DNA from: Longimicrobium sp.
GTDB taxonomy: Bacteria > Gemmatimonadota > Gemmatimonadetes > Longimicrobiales > Longimicrobiaceae
Length of the DNA: 64,000 nucleotides
Reading direction: 5' to 3'
Assembly (NCBI RefSeq): GCF_036388275.1
Contig: NZ_DASVSF010000015.1
Location: forward strand, 1 to 64,000
How positions within the stretch are numbered: the first letter of the stretch is position 1; the number at the start of each line of letters is the position of its first letter. The notes below the pieces were generated by a model that was not told where the DNA came from, did no database searches, and saw only the letters and a list, made by a program, of their open reading frames with translations. Positions 35,882 to 44,003 of this stretch are shown here, one piece after another. Position numbers and translations under genes: made by a program.

Positions 35882-36005
35882 GCGGTTGAAACCGCGGCTG
35901 GAACGTCACGAAGTCCGCCTGCGCGGACTGTGCGCCGTCCGCCGTCGGGCGCGTCCCGGGGCCGGTGTGCCCGTCGTTGCCGTGACCGTCGTGACCGTCG
36001 TGACC
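35882..36005 (-). repeat. Two-hairpin element copy (inverted) and a GTGACCGTC microsatellite
   Basis: On the minus strand GTCCGCGCAGGCGGAC (35928-35913), a 17-nt spacer and GCGGTTTCAACCGC (35895-35882) form the two-hairpin element; its second stem is GCGGTT/AACCGC, the third sequence variant. At 35967-36005 GTGACCGTC-like units repeat in tandem, a mirror of the ACGGTNACTA units after ftsH. Confidence 0.75.
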
Positions 36006-36019
36006 GCAGTTACCGTCGT

Positions 36020-36589
36020 TCAGCTGCAGCCGTTCACGGCGAGCCGGGCGGTCAGGCGGCCGTTGATGGTGGGCTGCAGCCCCTCGTCGCTGACCCCCGC
36101 CGCGCGGGCGTAGTCGGCGCGGTTCACGGGGTACTGCAGGTTGTCCGACACATCGGCCGTCAGCCGGTTTCCGCCCGTGCCGGTGAAGCGCAGGTTCAGC
36201 GGCCGCGGCAGCAGCAGCTCCGACGTGATCGCCGAGTTCGACGGCAGGCTGATGGATACGTGCTGCTCGCCGTAGCTCACGCTTCCGCGCGCCTGCTGGG
36301 TGAAGGCATCCGACGCGCGCGTGTAGATCAGGTCGTACTCGCCCGTCTGCGAGAACGCCACGGTGAACTTCAACCGGCCCGGGGGCGGGGTGGTATCCAC
36401 CGCGGACGTCAGCAGGTCCGCCGTGGGCAGGATGGTGTTGGCGGGCGAGAAACGGAGCTCGCACACCTGGTACGTGCCCGCCACCTGGGCGGCCGTCAGG
36501 CGCGTGGGCGTGGTGCCGCCGTCGCCGCCGCACGCGGCCAGCAGCGTAAGCGCGCCGAGCGCGGCGGTACGGGTCGGAAAGAGTCGCAT
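36020..36589 (-). CDS. Lipoprotein of unknown function
   Basis: The ATG at 36589 gives 189 residues with a signal peptide and lipobox TLLAACGGDGG. The mature part is beta-rich, with Thr/Ser/Leu strands and a single late Cys near the end. I do not recognise a Pfam family; the pattern (AAQVAGTYQVCELRFSP) is like small lipocalin-type lipoproteins common in Gemmatimonadota. The region between it and the barrel gene (35753-36019) holds a hairpin, a two-hairpin repeat and a microsatellite. Confidence 0.75.
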   Translation of the reverse strand: MRLFPTRTAALGALTLLAACGGDGGTTPTRLTAAQVAGTYQVCELRFSPANTILPTADLLTSAVDTTPPPGRLKFTVAFSQTGEYDLIYTRASDAFTQQARGSVSYGEQHVSISLPSNSAITSELLLPRPLNLRFTGTGGNRLTADVSDNLQYPVNRADYARAAGVSDEGLQPTINGRLTARLAVNGCS

Positions 36590-36678
36590 GGTCCTGGCAC
36601 TCTGAAAGGGTCGCGGGTCACGGGGATACGGCCCCGGCGGATGCGTGTACCCGCGCGCTTGCCGCACGGGTCCACCGG

Positions 36679-37218
36679 TCATGCCACGGGGGTCTCGCCG
36701 TCCACGGCGGGGCTCCCGGGTTCCGCCTCGGGGGTCAGGGCGCCGCGCTGCAGCATGGCGGCGTTCGGGTCCAGGTACGCGTTCAGCGAGGAGAGGACGG
36801 CGCGGTCCACCATCCCGTCGATCTGCTCCATGGCCGCGTACGCCCCCTCCACCCGCGCGCCTACGGCCGTCAGGTGCGACCAGATGGCGCGGCGGAACAT
36901 CAGCAGCTCCAGCACCGTCTCGACGATGTTGTAGCCGGTCAGCCGGCGGGCGAATCCGTGCACCGTGGCGAACTGCTCGGCGTCCTCGCGCGAGCGGTTG
37001 ATCTCCAGCCGGTCGAGGATGGCGTCGAACAGCTGCGGCATGTGGTCCAGCAGCAGCGGCTCGGCCAGGGCCTGGCCCGTGGCCATGGCCTGGTTGGCGC
37101 GCACCCGCTCCATCCAGTCGCGGAGCACCGCCTCGCGCCCCACCCGCAGCTGGTCGACGGCGCTTCCCAGGTCCCGGATCTCGCGCTCGGTGTAGAACTG
37201 GTGTCCCGTTTCGGTCAT
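36679..37218 (-). CDS. RsbR N-terminal-domain-like sensor protein
   Basis: The ATG at 37218, preceded by CGGGAA, gives 179 residues. The body (REAVLRDWMERVRANQAMAT, LLDHMPQLFDAILDRLEI, FATVHGFARRLTGYNIVETV) is a helical bundle of the RsbRD_N type found at the N-terminus of stressosome RsbR/RsbT co-antagonists and some histidine kinases. No STAS or kinase domain follows, so it would be a stand-alone sensor, and no rsb genes are nearby. Confidence 0.75.
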   Translation of the reverse strand: MTETGHQFYTEREIRDLGSAVDQLRVGREAVLRDWMERVRANQAMATGQALAEPLLLDHMPQLFDAILDRLEINRSREDAEQFATVHGFARRLTGYNIVETVLELLMFRRAIWSHLTAVGARVEGAYAAMEQIDGMVDRAVLSSLNAYLDPNAAMLQRGALTPEAEPGSPAVDGETPVA

Positions 37219-37427
37219 TCCCGTTTCCCGCTGGTGGCCCGCTCTCGCCAGGGAAGCTAGCATGCGGCGCGTTGGGCGGGAAGCGTCACAGGAAGGGTAC
37301 GCGGCCTGTCTCCTGAAAGGGACGGGCGAGCTGCGCACGGCTTGCAGAATCGCGCGGTGCGGCCCGGCACGCTTTCCGCGACCCTGGACGGCGACCACAC
37401 CCGCCTCGCGTCCAACGAGCGAAGATC

Positions 37428-37904
37428 ATGCGCCTTTCCACCGTCCTCGTCGTCCCCGTGGTTCTCGTGTCGGCCTGCGTGCCGCCCTCCGTGCACCAGA
37501 GCGCCCCCGCGCCGGAAAACGCACTGGCCTGCGCGCGCGAGTCGCTGGGGCGCCTGGGATACGCCGCCGGGCCCGCCTCCGGGAGCAGCGCCTTCCGGGC
37601 CCGGCGCACCGTCGACAGCGTGTGGGTGCACCGGGTGGAACACGTGGTGAACGTCACCCTCGACACGAAAGCGTCACCGGCGCTCCACGTCCGTGGCGAG
37701 CGCCTGTACACCAAGTCTGGCAGGGAGATCTACATTCCCGGGGTTCCACTTCGCGAGCCAGCGAGCTACCAGAGGCGGCTCGAGTCCGACGAACTGCTTG
37801 CGACCGAGGTCTCGCGCGTGATCGGCGAGTGCGGCGGCTCATCTCGCGAGGAGTCCCGGTCCGGGGTCCGGCACGCCGCCCGGATTGCCGCGGGACAATC
37901 GTAA
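37428..37904 (+). CDS. Small lipoprotein, unknown
   Basis: The product has 158 residues. A signal peptide (TVLVVPVVLVSAC) with lipobox VSAC precedes a mature domain with one Cys pair candidate (LACARE and GECGG) and beta-strand character. No family is recognised. It starts at the ATG at 37428; the 37219-37427 gap between it and the divergent RsbR-like gene shows no clear promoter. Confidence 0.7.
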   Translation: MRLSTVLVVPVVLVSACVPPSVHQSAPAPENALACARESLGRLGYAAGPASGSSAFRARRTVDSVWVHRVEHVVNVTLDTKASPALHVRGERLYTKSGREIYIPGVPLREPASYQRRLESDELLATEVSRVIGECGGSSREESRSGVRHAARIAAGQS

Positions 37905-37936
37905 CGAATCGTCAACCTTCCAACCACGAGGCGCCC

Positions 37937-38206
37937 ATGTCCAGGCTCATCCCCTTGTTCGCCCTCCTCACCGCCATGGCAAGCGGCTGCGCGCCTGTAT
38001 CGTCCAGCACGCCCGCGGAACCCGGATCGCCCAAGTACAGCAGCACCGGCCGGAGCCCCTGCCTGGGACGCGGAGAGAAGTTCTTCGACGGCGAGCCCAC
38101 GGACCGCTCGCAGCTTCCCGGCGACGCGACGGTGACCCGGCGCGTGAACCAGCGCGGCTGGGTGGGCTACTGCTACACCACGCCGTCGTCCACCGCCTCC
38201 CGTTGA
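37937..38206 (+). CDS. Very small lipoprotein, unknown
   Basis: The product has 89 residues with signal peptide and lipobox AMASGCAP. The mature 70 residues contain two Cys (SPCLGRG and VGYCYT) that may form a disulfide. It starts at the ATG at 37937 after GAGG, 32 nt after the previous lipoprotein gene, so both are probably one transcript. Confidence 0.7.
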   Translation: MSRLIPLFALLTAMASGCAPVSSSTPAEPGSPKYSSTGRSPCLGRGEKFFDGEPTDRSQLPGDATVTRRVNQRGWVGYCYTTPSSTASR

Positions 38207-38234
38207 CCGGCCGCGACGGGGAGCCGGGCTCGCC

Positions 38235-39041
38235 TCAGCTCCCCGTCCGCGTCCAGATGAGGATTACGCCACACGCGGAGTTGCTGCCGTTGTACTGCGG
38301 CGGAATGCGCGAGGCGTTGCCGTACGCCTCGATGGCCTCGATGTCTTCCGTCTGCACCAGATCGTTGATGGAAACGCCGAGTGGCCCGTTCGCCGTACCT
38401 TGCGACACCATCGTGCCGTCCAGGTACATCACCGGCAGGCACACGTCGGCCTCGCCCCGCTGCGCGCGGCGGATCGCGCCGTTGGACTGCTGAGAGGTAA
38501 AGGTCACGTACTCGGTGCCGCGGCGGTCGCGGTACAGGCGGATCCCCTGCACGTCGTCCAGCAGCTGGGCCAGCCGCGCCCCGCGCCGGCGCTCGATCTC
38601 CTCGCGGCGCATGAACCGCCCGAACCCCGTCGCCTCGCGATCGTAGAACCCGGTGGGCTCCAGCGACGCGATGCGGCGCGGCCCCTGCCTGCCGGTCACC
38701 GTCACCGCTTCCAGCCCCAGCGGCTGGGCCGCCACACGCACGGACACTTCCACCGCCTCCGCCGCCGACACCGTGATCTCGCCGGACGCCGTAGGGGCGT
38801 ACCCGGTTCGAGTAACGTTCAGCCGGTACACGCCCGGCCCGCGCAGCGCGAGCACGAACGCGCCGTCCGCTCCCGTGCGGACGGCCTGCCGGCGGCCTCC
38901 TCCTTCAGTCGCGACGACACTCGCCTCGGGCACGCCTTCGCCCACCGCATCCACCACGCGGCCGCGGATGGACTGCGCGTGAAGGGGAACGCTGAGAAGG
39001 AGAGCGGTGAGCGCGATCAGACTGGCACGTAGCGTAGTCAT
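38235..39041 (-). CDS. Carboxypeptidase-regulatory plus TonB plug protein without barrel
   Basis: The 268-residue secreted protein (signal ALTALLLSVPLHAQS) has a CarboxypepD_reg-like beta-sandwich (residues about 24-110: IRGRVVDAVGEGVPEASVVA). A plug-domain-like segment follows (EEIERRRGARLAQLLDDVQG, VMYLDGTMVSQGT, IEAIEAYGNASRIPPQYNGS). It stops where a TonB-dependent receptor barrel of 500 or more residues would start. The stop is clean, with no frameshift seen. Such truncated SusC-like proteins are common in this phylum; the role is unknown. Confidence 0.83.
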   Translation of the reverse strand: MTTLRASLIALTALLLSVPLHAQSIRGRVVDAVGEGVPEASVVATEGGGRRQAVRTGADGAFVLALRGPGVYRLNVTRTGYAPTASGEITVSAAEAVEVSVRVAAQPLGLEAVTVTGRQGPRRIASLEPTGFYDREATGFGRFMRREEIERRRGARLAQLLDDVQGIRLYRDRRGTEYVTFTSQQSNGAIRRAQRGEADVCLPVMYLDGTMVSQGTANGPLGVSINDLVQTEDIEAIEAYGNASRIPPQYNGSNSACGVILIWTRTGS

Positions 39042-39125
39042 GGGCGTCCGGGAGCGGAGGGGAAAACCGTGTGGTGGCGGAGCGGGGATGGAAACGCGCT
39101 CTGCAAGATTCGCGCTGGCGTCCGG

Positions 39126-39857
39126 TCACCCCTGGCCGGCGATCACCAGGAACACGTCGTACAGCGCGTGCGTCCACGCGGCGATCCCGAAGCCGCGCCA
39201 CACGTAGAGCGCGCTGAACGCCACGCCCGCCAGCAGACGGAAGGTAAAGCTGCCCAGCTCCAACGGATACGCGTACGGCCCCACGTAGTGGAAGGCGGAG
39301 AAGAGGAAGGCGGAGACAATCACCGCCACGGCGGCCGCGGGGGTGCGGCGGAAGCCCATCCACACCAGCAGCGCCAGCAGCCCGCCCGTCAGCAGCACGC
39401 GAAAGAGCAGCTCTTCGTAGATGCCGGCGCCCAGCGAGAGGACGATGCCGTCCAGCAGCGGCAGCGTGGTGAGCGCGCCGTCCGCCGCCAGCCGCACGAA
39501 CCCGCCCAGGAGAAAGTGGGTCGCCGTGGCGATCAGCCCTCCGAAAAGCAGGGCGTAGACGGCGCTCTCCGCCAGCATGCCACCGAAGTACGAACCACGC
39601 AGCGGCACCCGCGTCCTGCGCCGCTCCCAGGTGACCAGCACGGCGGCCCCCAGCGCCAGCGCGGCGGTGAACGCCAGCGTTCCCTGCACGCCGCCCGCGG
39701 CCAGCATGGTCCGCAGCAGCACGTCGGCGCCGTTGCGCATTCCCGTGCCGCCACGGTCCGCGATCAGCACGGCGCCCAGCTCGTACAGCACCAGCAGCGG
39801 CAGCGCGAAGAGCAGCGAGTAGGTGTGCGACCGGGTGGTTCGGAGATAGGTGCTCAT
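39126..39857 (-). CDS. CPBP-family intramembrane metalloprotease
   Basis: The 243-residue polytopic protein (about six to seven helices) carries the CPBP/Abi signature EELLFR, a later FSAFHYVGPY and a final HALYDVF. These Glu/His motifs form the CAAX-protease-like active site. The substrate is unknown; homologues take part in prenyl processing, bacteriocin immunity or membrane-protein cleavage. It is divergent from the BON-like lipoprotein gene. Confidence 0.87.
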   Translation of the reverse strand: MSTYLRTTRSHTYSLLFALPLLVLYELGAVLIADRGGTGMRNGADVLLRTMLAAGGVQGTLAFTAALALGAAVLVTWERRRTRVPLRGSYFGGMLAESAVYALLFGGLIATATHFLLGGFVRLAADGALTTLPLLDGIVLSLGAGIYEELLFRVLLTGGLLALLVWMGFRRTPAAAVAVIVSAFLFSAFHYVGPYAYPLELGSFTFRLLAGVAFSALYVWRGFGIAAWTHALYDVFLVIAGQG

Positions 39858-39968
39858 GATTCAGCGCCGCTTCTGGCCTGTCGATTGCGAAAACCGCGTC
39901 GTGAGGACGGCGCCGTACCCGTTGTAACGTACGAAGCGCCTCGCAGGTTTCCCAAGCTCGGAGGCTGG

Positions 39969-40379
39969 ATGGCTGGCGATCGGCGGCGGGCGGCGCGGCG
40001 CATGGGGGCGGCGGTGATGGTGTGGGTGGCATCCGGGATGGGTGCCTGTGCCCTGCTGGGCGGCGGCGAGCCGGCCGAAACGCCGGCGCAGATTTCCGAG
40101 CGAACCGGCCGCGAGGCGGCCATCGTGCGCGAGGTGCAGGCGAGGATGGCGGCGGAACCTTCCATCGACGCGGCGGCCATCCGCCCCGTGGTGGTGGGGA
40201 CGGAGATTCACCTGCACGGCTCGGTGCGCGGGTTCGGCGCCTTGCAGTGCGCGCGTGCCAACGCCGAGATGGTGCCCGGCGTTACGCTGGTGATCGACTT
40301 CCTGGTGCTGCAGCCCGGGCCCGCGCGGGTGGCCTGCAATTCCCCGCGCGTCGTCGGCGCCCGCCCGGCCGGCTCCTGA
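39969..40379 (+). CDS. BON-like lipoprotein
   Basis: From the ATG at 39969 the product has 136 residues. The signal peptide ends in SGMGACALL, a plausible lipobox. Residues 45-115 (AIVREVQARMAAEPSIDAAA, then RPVVVGTEIHLHGSVRGF) fit a BON domain, as in OsmY/DolP envelope proteins. It stands alone between the CPBP protease and the methyltransferase. Confidence 0.72.
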   Translation: MAGDRRRAARRMGAAVMVWVASGMGACALLGGGEPAETPAQISERTGREAAIVREVQARMAAEPSIDAAAIRPVVVGTEIHLHGSVRGFGALQCARANAEMVPGVTLVIDFLVLQPGPARVACNSPRVVGARPAGS

Positions 40380-40443
40380 ATATTGAGATGGATCCGCTCC
40401 CGCGGTAGCTCCCGGCTCCGCCGGCCATCCTCCGACCTTCCCC

Positions 40444-41154
40444 ATGTCCTCACCCCTGCGCCGCCTGCTGGACCGCGTGAAGAGGCGCCACCCGGCGCTC
40501 TACTGGCGCACGCGCAACGCAGGGGCGCTCGCCGCCTGGTACGCGGACCGCGCGCGGCCGGCCGCCGAGTCGCCGTACGACGACCGGTTCTGGGACGGCG
40601 CCGAGGTGGGAGACTGGGACGGGTTCGCGCGGACCATCCTCCACCACTTTCCCGTCCGCTCCGTGCTGGACGTGGGATGCGGCGGGGGACGGCTGCTGGA
40701 GGCGCTGCGCACGGCCGATCCCACCCTCCGCCTGAAGGGGGTGGACGCCTCCGCCCCCGCGCTGGAGCGGGCCCGCCGCCGCGGACTGGACGTGCAGCCG
40801 CTGGACCTCGTCCGCCTCCGCGCGGCCGACGTCGCCTCCGCCGCCCAGGCGCTGGGCGACTTCGACCTGGTGGTGTGCCTCGAAGTGGCGGAGCACTTTC
40901 CCGCCTGGCACGCGCCCAAGCTGCTGGCCCTGCTCACGCGCTTTCCCAAAATCGTCTTTTCCGCCGCGCACCCGCTGCAGGGCGGGGTGCTGCACGTCAA
41001 CGAGCAGCCCCCCGAGTACTGGATCCGCCGCTTCGCCGAGCGCGGCTTCCCGCTCTCCCGGCGGGACGGGGAGCTTCGCGCCGCGGTGGCCGCGCTGGAC
41101 CTGCCGCCCTGGTACGCCGCCAACGTCCACGCCTTTTCGAAAGGGGACGCGTGA
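40444..41154 (+). CDS. SAM-dependent methyltransferase
   Basis: The 236-residue class I methyltransferase has motif I VLDVGCGGGRLLE, an acidic end of strand 2 (LKGVDAS) and motif III-like VVCLEVAEHFP. An N-terminal extension of about 60 residues lacks a known domain. Its stop overlaps the GTG of the glycosyltransferase gene (GTGA), which suggests that it methylates a sugar or glycan intermediate. Confidence 0.87.
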   Translation: MSSPLRRLLDRVKRRHPALYWRTRNAGALAAWYADRARPAAESPYDDRFWDGAEVGDWDGFARTILHHFPVRSVLDVGCGGGRLLEALRTADPTLRLKGVDASAPALERARRRGLDVQPLDLVRLRAADVASAAQALGDFDLVVCLEVAEHFPAWHAPKLLALLTRFPKIVFSAAHPLQGGVLHVNEQPPEYWIRRFAERGFPLSRRDGELRAAVAALDLPPWYAANVHAFSKGDA

Positions 41155-42101
41155 GCCAGGACGAGGGACAGCCCCGCGTTCCGCCTTCCTCCCGGCTCGC
41201 CGTCGGCGTCTGCACCCGCGACCGGCCCGACGCACTGGTGAGGTGCATCCGCTCGCTGCACGCCCTCGGCGAGCTGCAGGGCGACGTGATCGTGATGGAC
41301 GACGGCTCGCGCGTGCCGGTGGAGCCGGCGCTGCGGGAGGCACTGGGACGCGACGCGCCGCCCGGGCTGCGCGTCCTGCGCAACGAGACGAGCCGCAGCC
41401 TGGCCGCGGGGCGGAACGCGATCGCCCGCGCCACCGCCTCGCCGTACGTGCTGAACCTGGACGACGATGCGGCCATCGTGGACCCCGAGGCCATCCGCGC
41501 CGTCGTGGCCGTCCTCGACACCGACCCCCGCGTGGGCGCCGTAGCGCTGGCGCAGGGCGACGAGCAGGGGCGGGCCTGGCCGCCGCACGCGCAGCCCGCG
41601 CCGGTGACCGTCCGCTCGCGGGTGGCCACCTTCATCGGCTACGGCCATGTGCTGCGGCGAGATGCCCTTCTCGGGGTCGGCGGCTTTCGCGAGGCGCTGG
41701 GCATCAACGGCGAAGAGAAGGAGCTTTCCATCCGCCTGCTGGATGCAGGGTGGCGGGTGGTGTACCTGCCGGATGCCGTGGTCTGCCACGTGGCCGACCA
41801 GGCGGGGCGCGACAAGCGGCGCTACCTGCACCAGACGGTGAGGAACGACGTCTTGGGCGCACTGTACACGCTTCCCTTTCCCCTGATGCTGGGCGGCGCG
41901 ATGGTGCGGCTGCGGCGCTACTTCCACATGCGGAAGGGGTGGGAGATCGACGACCCGGAGGGCTTTCCCGGCGTCCTTCGCCAGCTGGCGCCCGGTGCGC
42001 GCGAGGCGCTGGGGGCGCGCACTCCGGTCAGGTGGTCCACCGTCCGCGAGTGGCGGCGGCTGACGCAGGAACCCGTGCCCTACCACGGGCCGGAGGAGTG
42101 A
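41151..42101 (+). CDS. Family 2 glycosyltransferase
   Basis: The 316-residue GT-A enzyme starts at the GTG overlapping the methyltransferase. It has LAVGVCTRDRPDALVRCIRS, the first Asp pair VIVMDDGS, NLDDDAAIVD as the DxD metal site, and EEKELSIRLLDAGW as the catalytic ED-like region. A hydrophobic segment follows (LPFPLMLGGAMV). It probably transfers a sugar to an envelope glycan together with the coupled methyltransferase. Confidence 0.88.
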   Translation: MSQDEGQPRVPPSSRLAVGVCTRDRPDALVRCIRSLHALGELQGDVIVMDDGSRVPVEPALREALGRDAPPGLRVLRNETSRSLAAGRNAIARATASPYVLNLDDDAAIVDPEAIRAVVAVLDTDPRVGAVALAQGDEQGRAWPPHAQPAPVTVRSRVATFIGYGHVLRRDALLGVGGFREALGINGEEKELSIRLLDAGWRVVYLPDAVVCHVADQAGRDKRRYLHQTVRNDVLGALYTLPFPLMLGGAMVRLRRYFHMRKGWEIDDPEGFPGVLRQLAPGAREALGARTPVRWSTVREWRRLTQEPVPYHGPEE

Positions 42102-42146
42102 CGCGCACGGCGGCGGCGGTCGCGCGAACGGCGCGGAGCCGTTAGC

Positions 42147-42857
42147 TTGGGTGCCGTCCGCCGCGAGAAATGGAGGAGCCGTGCCCCGCTGCGCTCGCTG
42201 CGGCCCAGGGGCGCGCGTCCCTGGCTGGTGCTGGGCGCCGTCATCGTGCTGGCGCTGCTGCCGCCCGTCCGCGCGGTGGCGGCCCGCGCGTGGGGCGTGG
42301 TGGACGCGGCGCTGGCGGCGTCGCGCGCGGCCGAGGCGCGCGAGCGGCAGGTGGCCGAGTACGCGCGGCGCTACGGCATTTCGGTGGAGCTGGCGGACGA
42401 GATCGAGCGCGCCGCCCGGGAAGAGGAGCTGGATGCGGAGCTGGCGTTTCGCCTCGTTCGCGTGGAGAGCGCCTTCCGCGAGTCCGCGCGTAGCCCGGTC
42501 GGCGCGCTGGGGCTTACGCAGGTGATGCCCGCGACGGCCAACGAGCTGATGCCGGGCATCACCCGCGAGCAGCTGCTGGAGCGGCGCACCAACCTGCGCC
42601 TGGGCTTTCGCTACCTGAAGTACCTGCTGGCCGTGTACGACGGCGACCAGGAGGAGGCGCTGACGGCGTACAACCGCGGAATGGGCACGGTGCGGCGCAT
42701 CCGCTCGGCCGGGGGCGACCCCGCCAACGGCTACGCCGACCTGGTGCTGGGCGCACGCGGCGGATCGCCCGTGAACCTGGTGCGCCACGATTCCGCCGCC
42801 GCCCCCGCCCCGCCGCTGCACGAAACCGCGCCCACGCGCCTTCCCCCCGGCTTCTGA
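42147..42857 (+). CDS. Lytic transglycosylase, SLT type
   Basis: The product has 236 residues from a TTG (42147) with GCGGAG upstream. One N-terminal transmembrane helix (PWLVLGAVIVLALLPPVRAV) is followed by the goose-lysozyme-like SLT fold: RVESAFRESARSPVGALGLT with catalytic Glu, QVMPATANELMPGI, and ALTAYNRGMGTV. It cleaves peptidoglycan between MurNAc and GlcNAc. The TTG is inferred; no ATG or GTG is in frame nearby. Confidence 0.83.
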   Translation: MGAVRREKWRSRAPLRSLRPRGARPWLVLGAVIVLALLPPVRAVAARAWGVVDAALAASRAAEARERQVAEYARRYGISVELADEIERAAREEELDAELAFRLVRVESAFRESARSPVGALGLTQVMPATANELMPGITREQLLERRTNLRLGFRYLKYLLAVYDGDQEEALTAYNRGMGTVRRIRSAGGDPANGYADLVLGARGGSPVNLVRHDSAAAPAPPLHETAPTRLPPGF

Positions 42858-42924
42858 ACCACCCGCGGCGAAACATTTGCCGTACTCCCGGCGAACGTGC
42901 ACGCCGGTAGGGTGTACGGGGGCG

Positions 42925-42953
42925 TTGCATGGCGGGCGGGGCGTGGGCATCTT
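42925..42953 (+). promoter_or_regulatory. Possible promoter TTGCAT-17-CATCTT
   Basis: TTGCAT (42925-42930) and CATCTT (42948-42953) are 17 bp apart and about 80 nt before the glutamine amidotransferase-like gene. The -10 match is weak. Confidence 0.3.
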
Positions 42954-43034
42954 GTTGCCCGGCCCTGATTTTGCCTCCCGCCCCGGGGCTCTCGTCCCCC
43001 TTTCTTTCATCGCGGTTCACGCAGCAGGATCAGC

Positions 43035-43817
43035 ATGCAACAGCGCCCGGTCATCGGCATTCCCACGCAGACGCTCCAGTCCATCGACCGCATTCCGGAA
43101 GACCTTCCGGCGTCGTGGGTGATGAACCAGCGCTACTTCCTGGCGTGCACCTCGGTGGGGGCCATTCCCTGGATGGTGCCGCTGCTGGAGAACGATCCCG
43201 AGACGCTGCGCGGCATCTACGACCACCTGGACGGCATCTTCATCGCCGGCGGCGTGGACGTGGACCCCACCTCGTACGGCGCCGAGCGCCACGCGCTGTG
43301 CGGACGCACCGACCTGGCGCGCGACTACGTGGAGCTGATGTTCGCCCGCTGGGCGCTGGAAGACGGCAAGCCGGTGATGGGCGTGTGCCGCGGCCAGCAG
43401 GTGATCAACGTGGCGGCCGGCGGCACGCTGGTGCAGGACTGCGGCGAGCTGTTCCCCGGCGCCCTCAAGCACGACTACTTCCCCGGCGCGGGGTGGGCGC
43501 GCGACCACCTGGCGCACGACGTTCGCATTGCCCCGGGGTCGCGGCTTCACACGGCGTTCGGCGTGGAGCAGGCGATGGTCAACTCCATGCACCACCAGTC
43601 GGTGGACCGCCTGGGCGAGGGGCTGGTGGCCACCGCATGGGCGCAGGACGGCATGGTCGAGGCCCTGGAGGGCACGCGCGAGGGGCAGTTCCTGGTGGGG
43701 GTGCAGTGGCACCCGGAAATGCTGATCGACACGCACGAGGGCACGCGCAAGCTCTTCGAGGCCTTCATCGAGGCCGCCAACCAGTTCCACGACGCCAAGT
43801 CGCTCGCCTACGCCTGA
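43035..43817 (+). CDS. Gamma-glutamyl-gamma-aminobutyrate hydrolase family (PuuD-like)
   Basis: The 260-residue class I glutamine-amidotransferase-fold hydrolase has the nucleophile GVCRGQQVIN, the oxyanion region GVDVDPTSYG and the late catalytic VQWHPEM. It resembles PuuD, which cleaves gamma-Glu-GABA in putrescine breakdown, but no other Puu genes are near. Ribosome site GCAGGA precedes the ATG. A strong terminator follows at 43841-43875. Confidence 0.88.
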   Translation: MQQRPVIGIPTQTLQSIDRIPEDLPASWVMNQRYFLACTSVGAIPWMVPLLENDPETLRGIYDHLDGIFIAGGVDVDPTSYGAERHALCGRTDLARDYVELMFARWALEDGKPVMGVCRGQQVINVAAGGTLVQDCGELFPGALKHDYFPGAGWARDHLAHDVRIAPGSRLHTAFGVEQAMVNSMHHQSVDRLGEGLVATAWAQDGMVEALEGTREGQFLVGVQWHPEMLIDTHEGTRKLFEAFIEAANQFHDAKSLAYA

Positions 43818-43840
43818 TCGCGGCGGCGCGGATCGACACG

Positions 43841-43875
43841 AAGGCCCCGGCTCGCGAGAGCCGGGGCCTTTTTTT
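43841..43875 (+). terminator. Rho-independent terminator
   Basis: AAGGCCCCGGCTC (43841-43853) pairs with GAGCCGGGGCCTT (43858-43870), followed by TTTTT. Confidence 0.92.
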
Positions 43876-44003
43876 CGGCCGCCGCTCTGGCTCGCGGGCC
43901 CTGTCCGCCGTACCGTGTGTGTCAGACCTGGCACCGCGCGGGCGTTCACCCTTCGTAGCGGCGCCCCGCGTCCGCCGTCCCCAGACACACCGGCACACGT
44001 TCC

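Noticed and set aside
35859..36533. 224-codon frame overlapping the lipoprotein gene
   Set aside because: It overlaps a better gene with signal peptide and lipobox, and its own sequence runs into the two-hairpin repeat.
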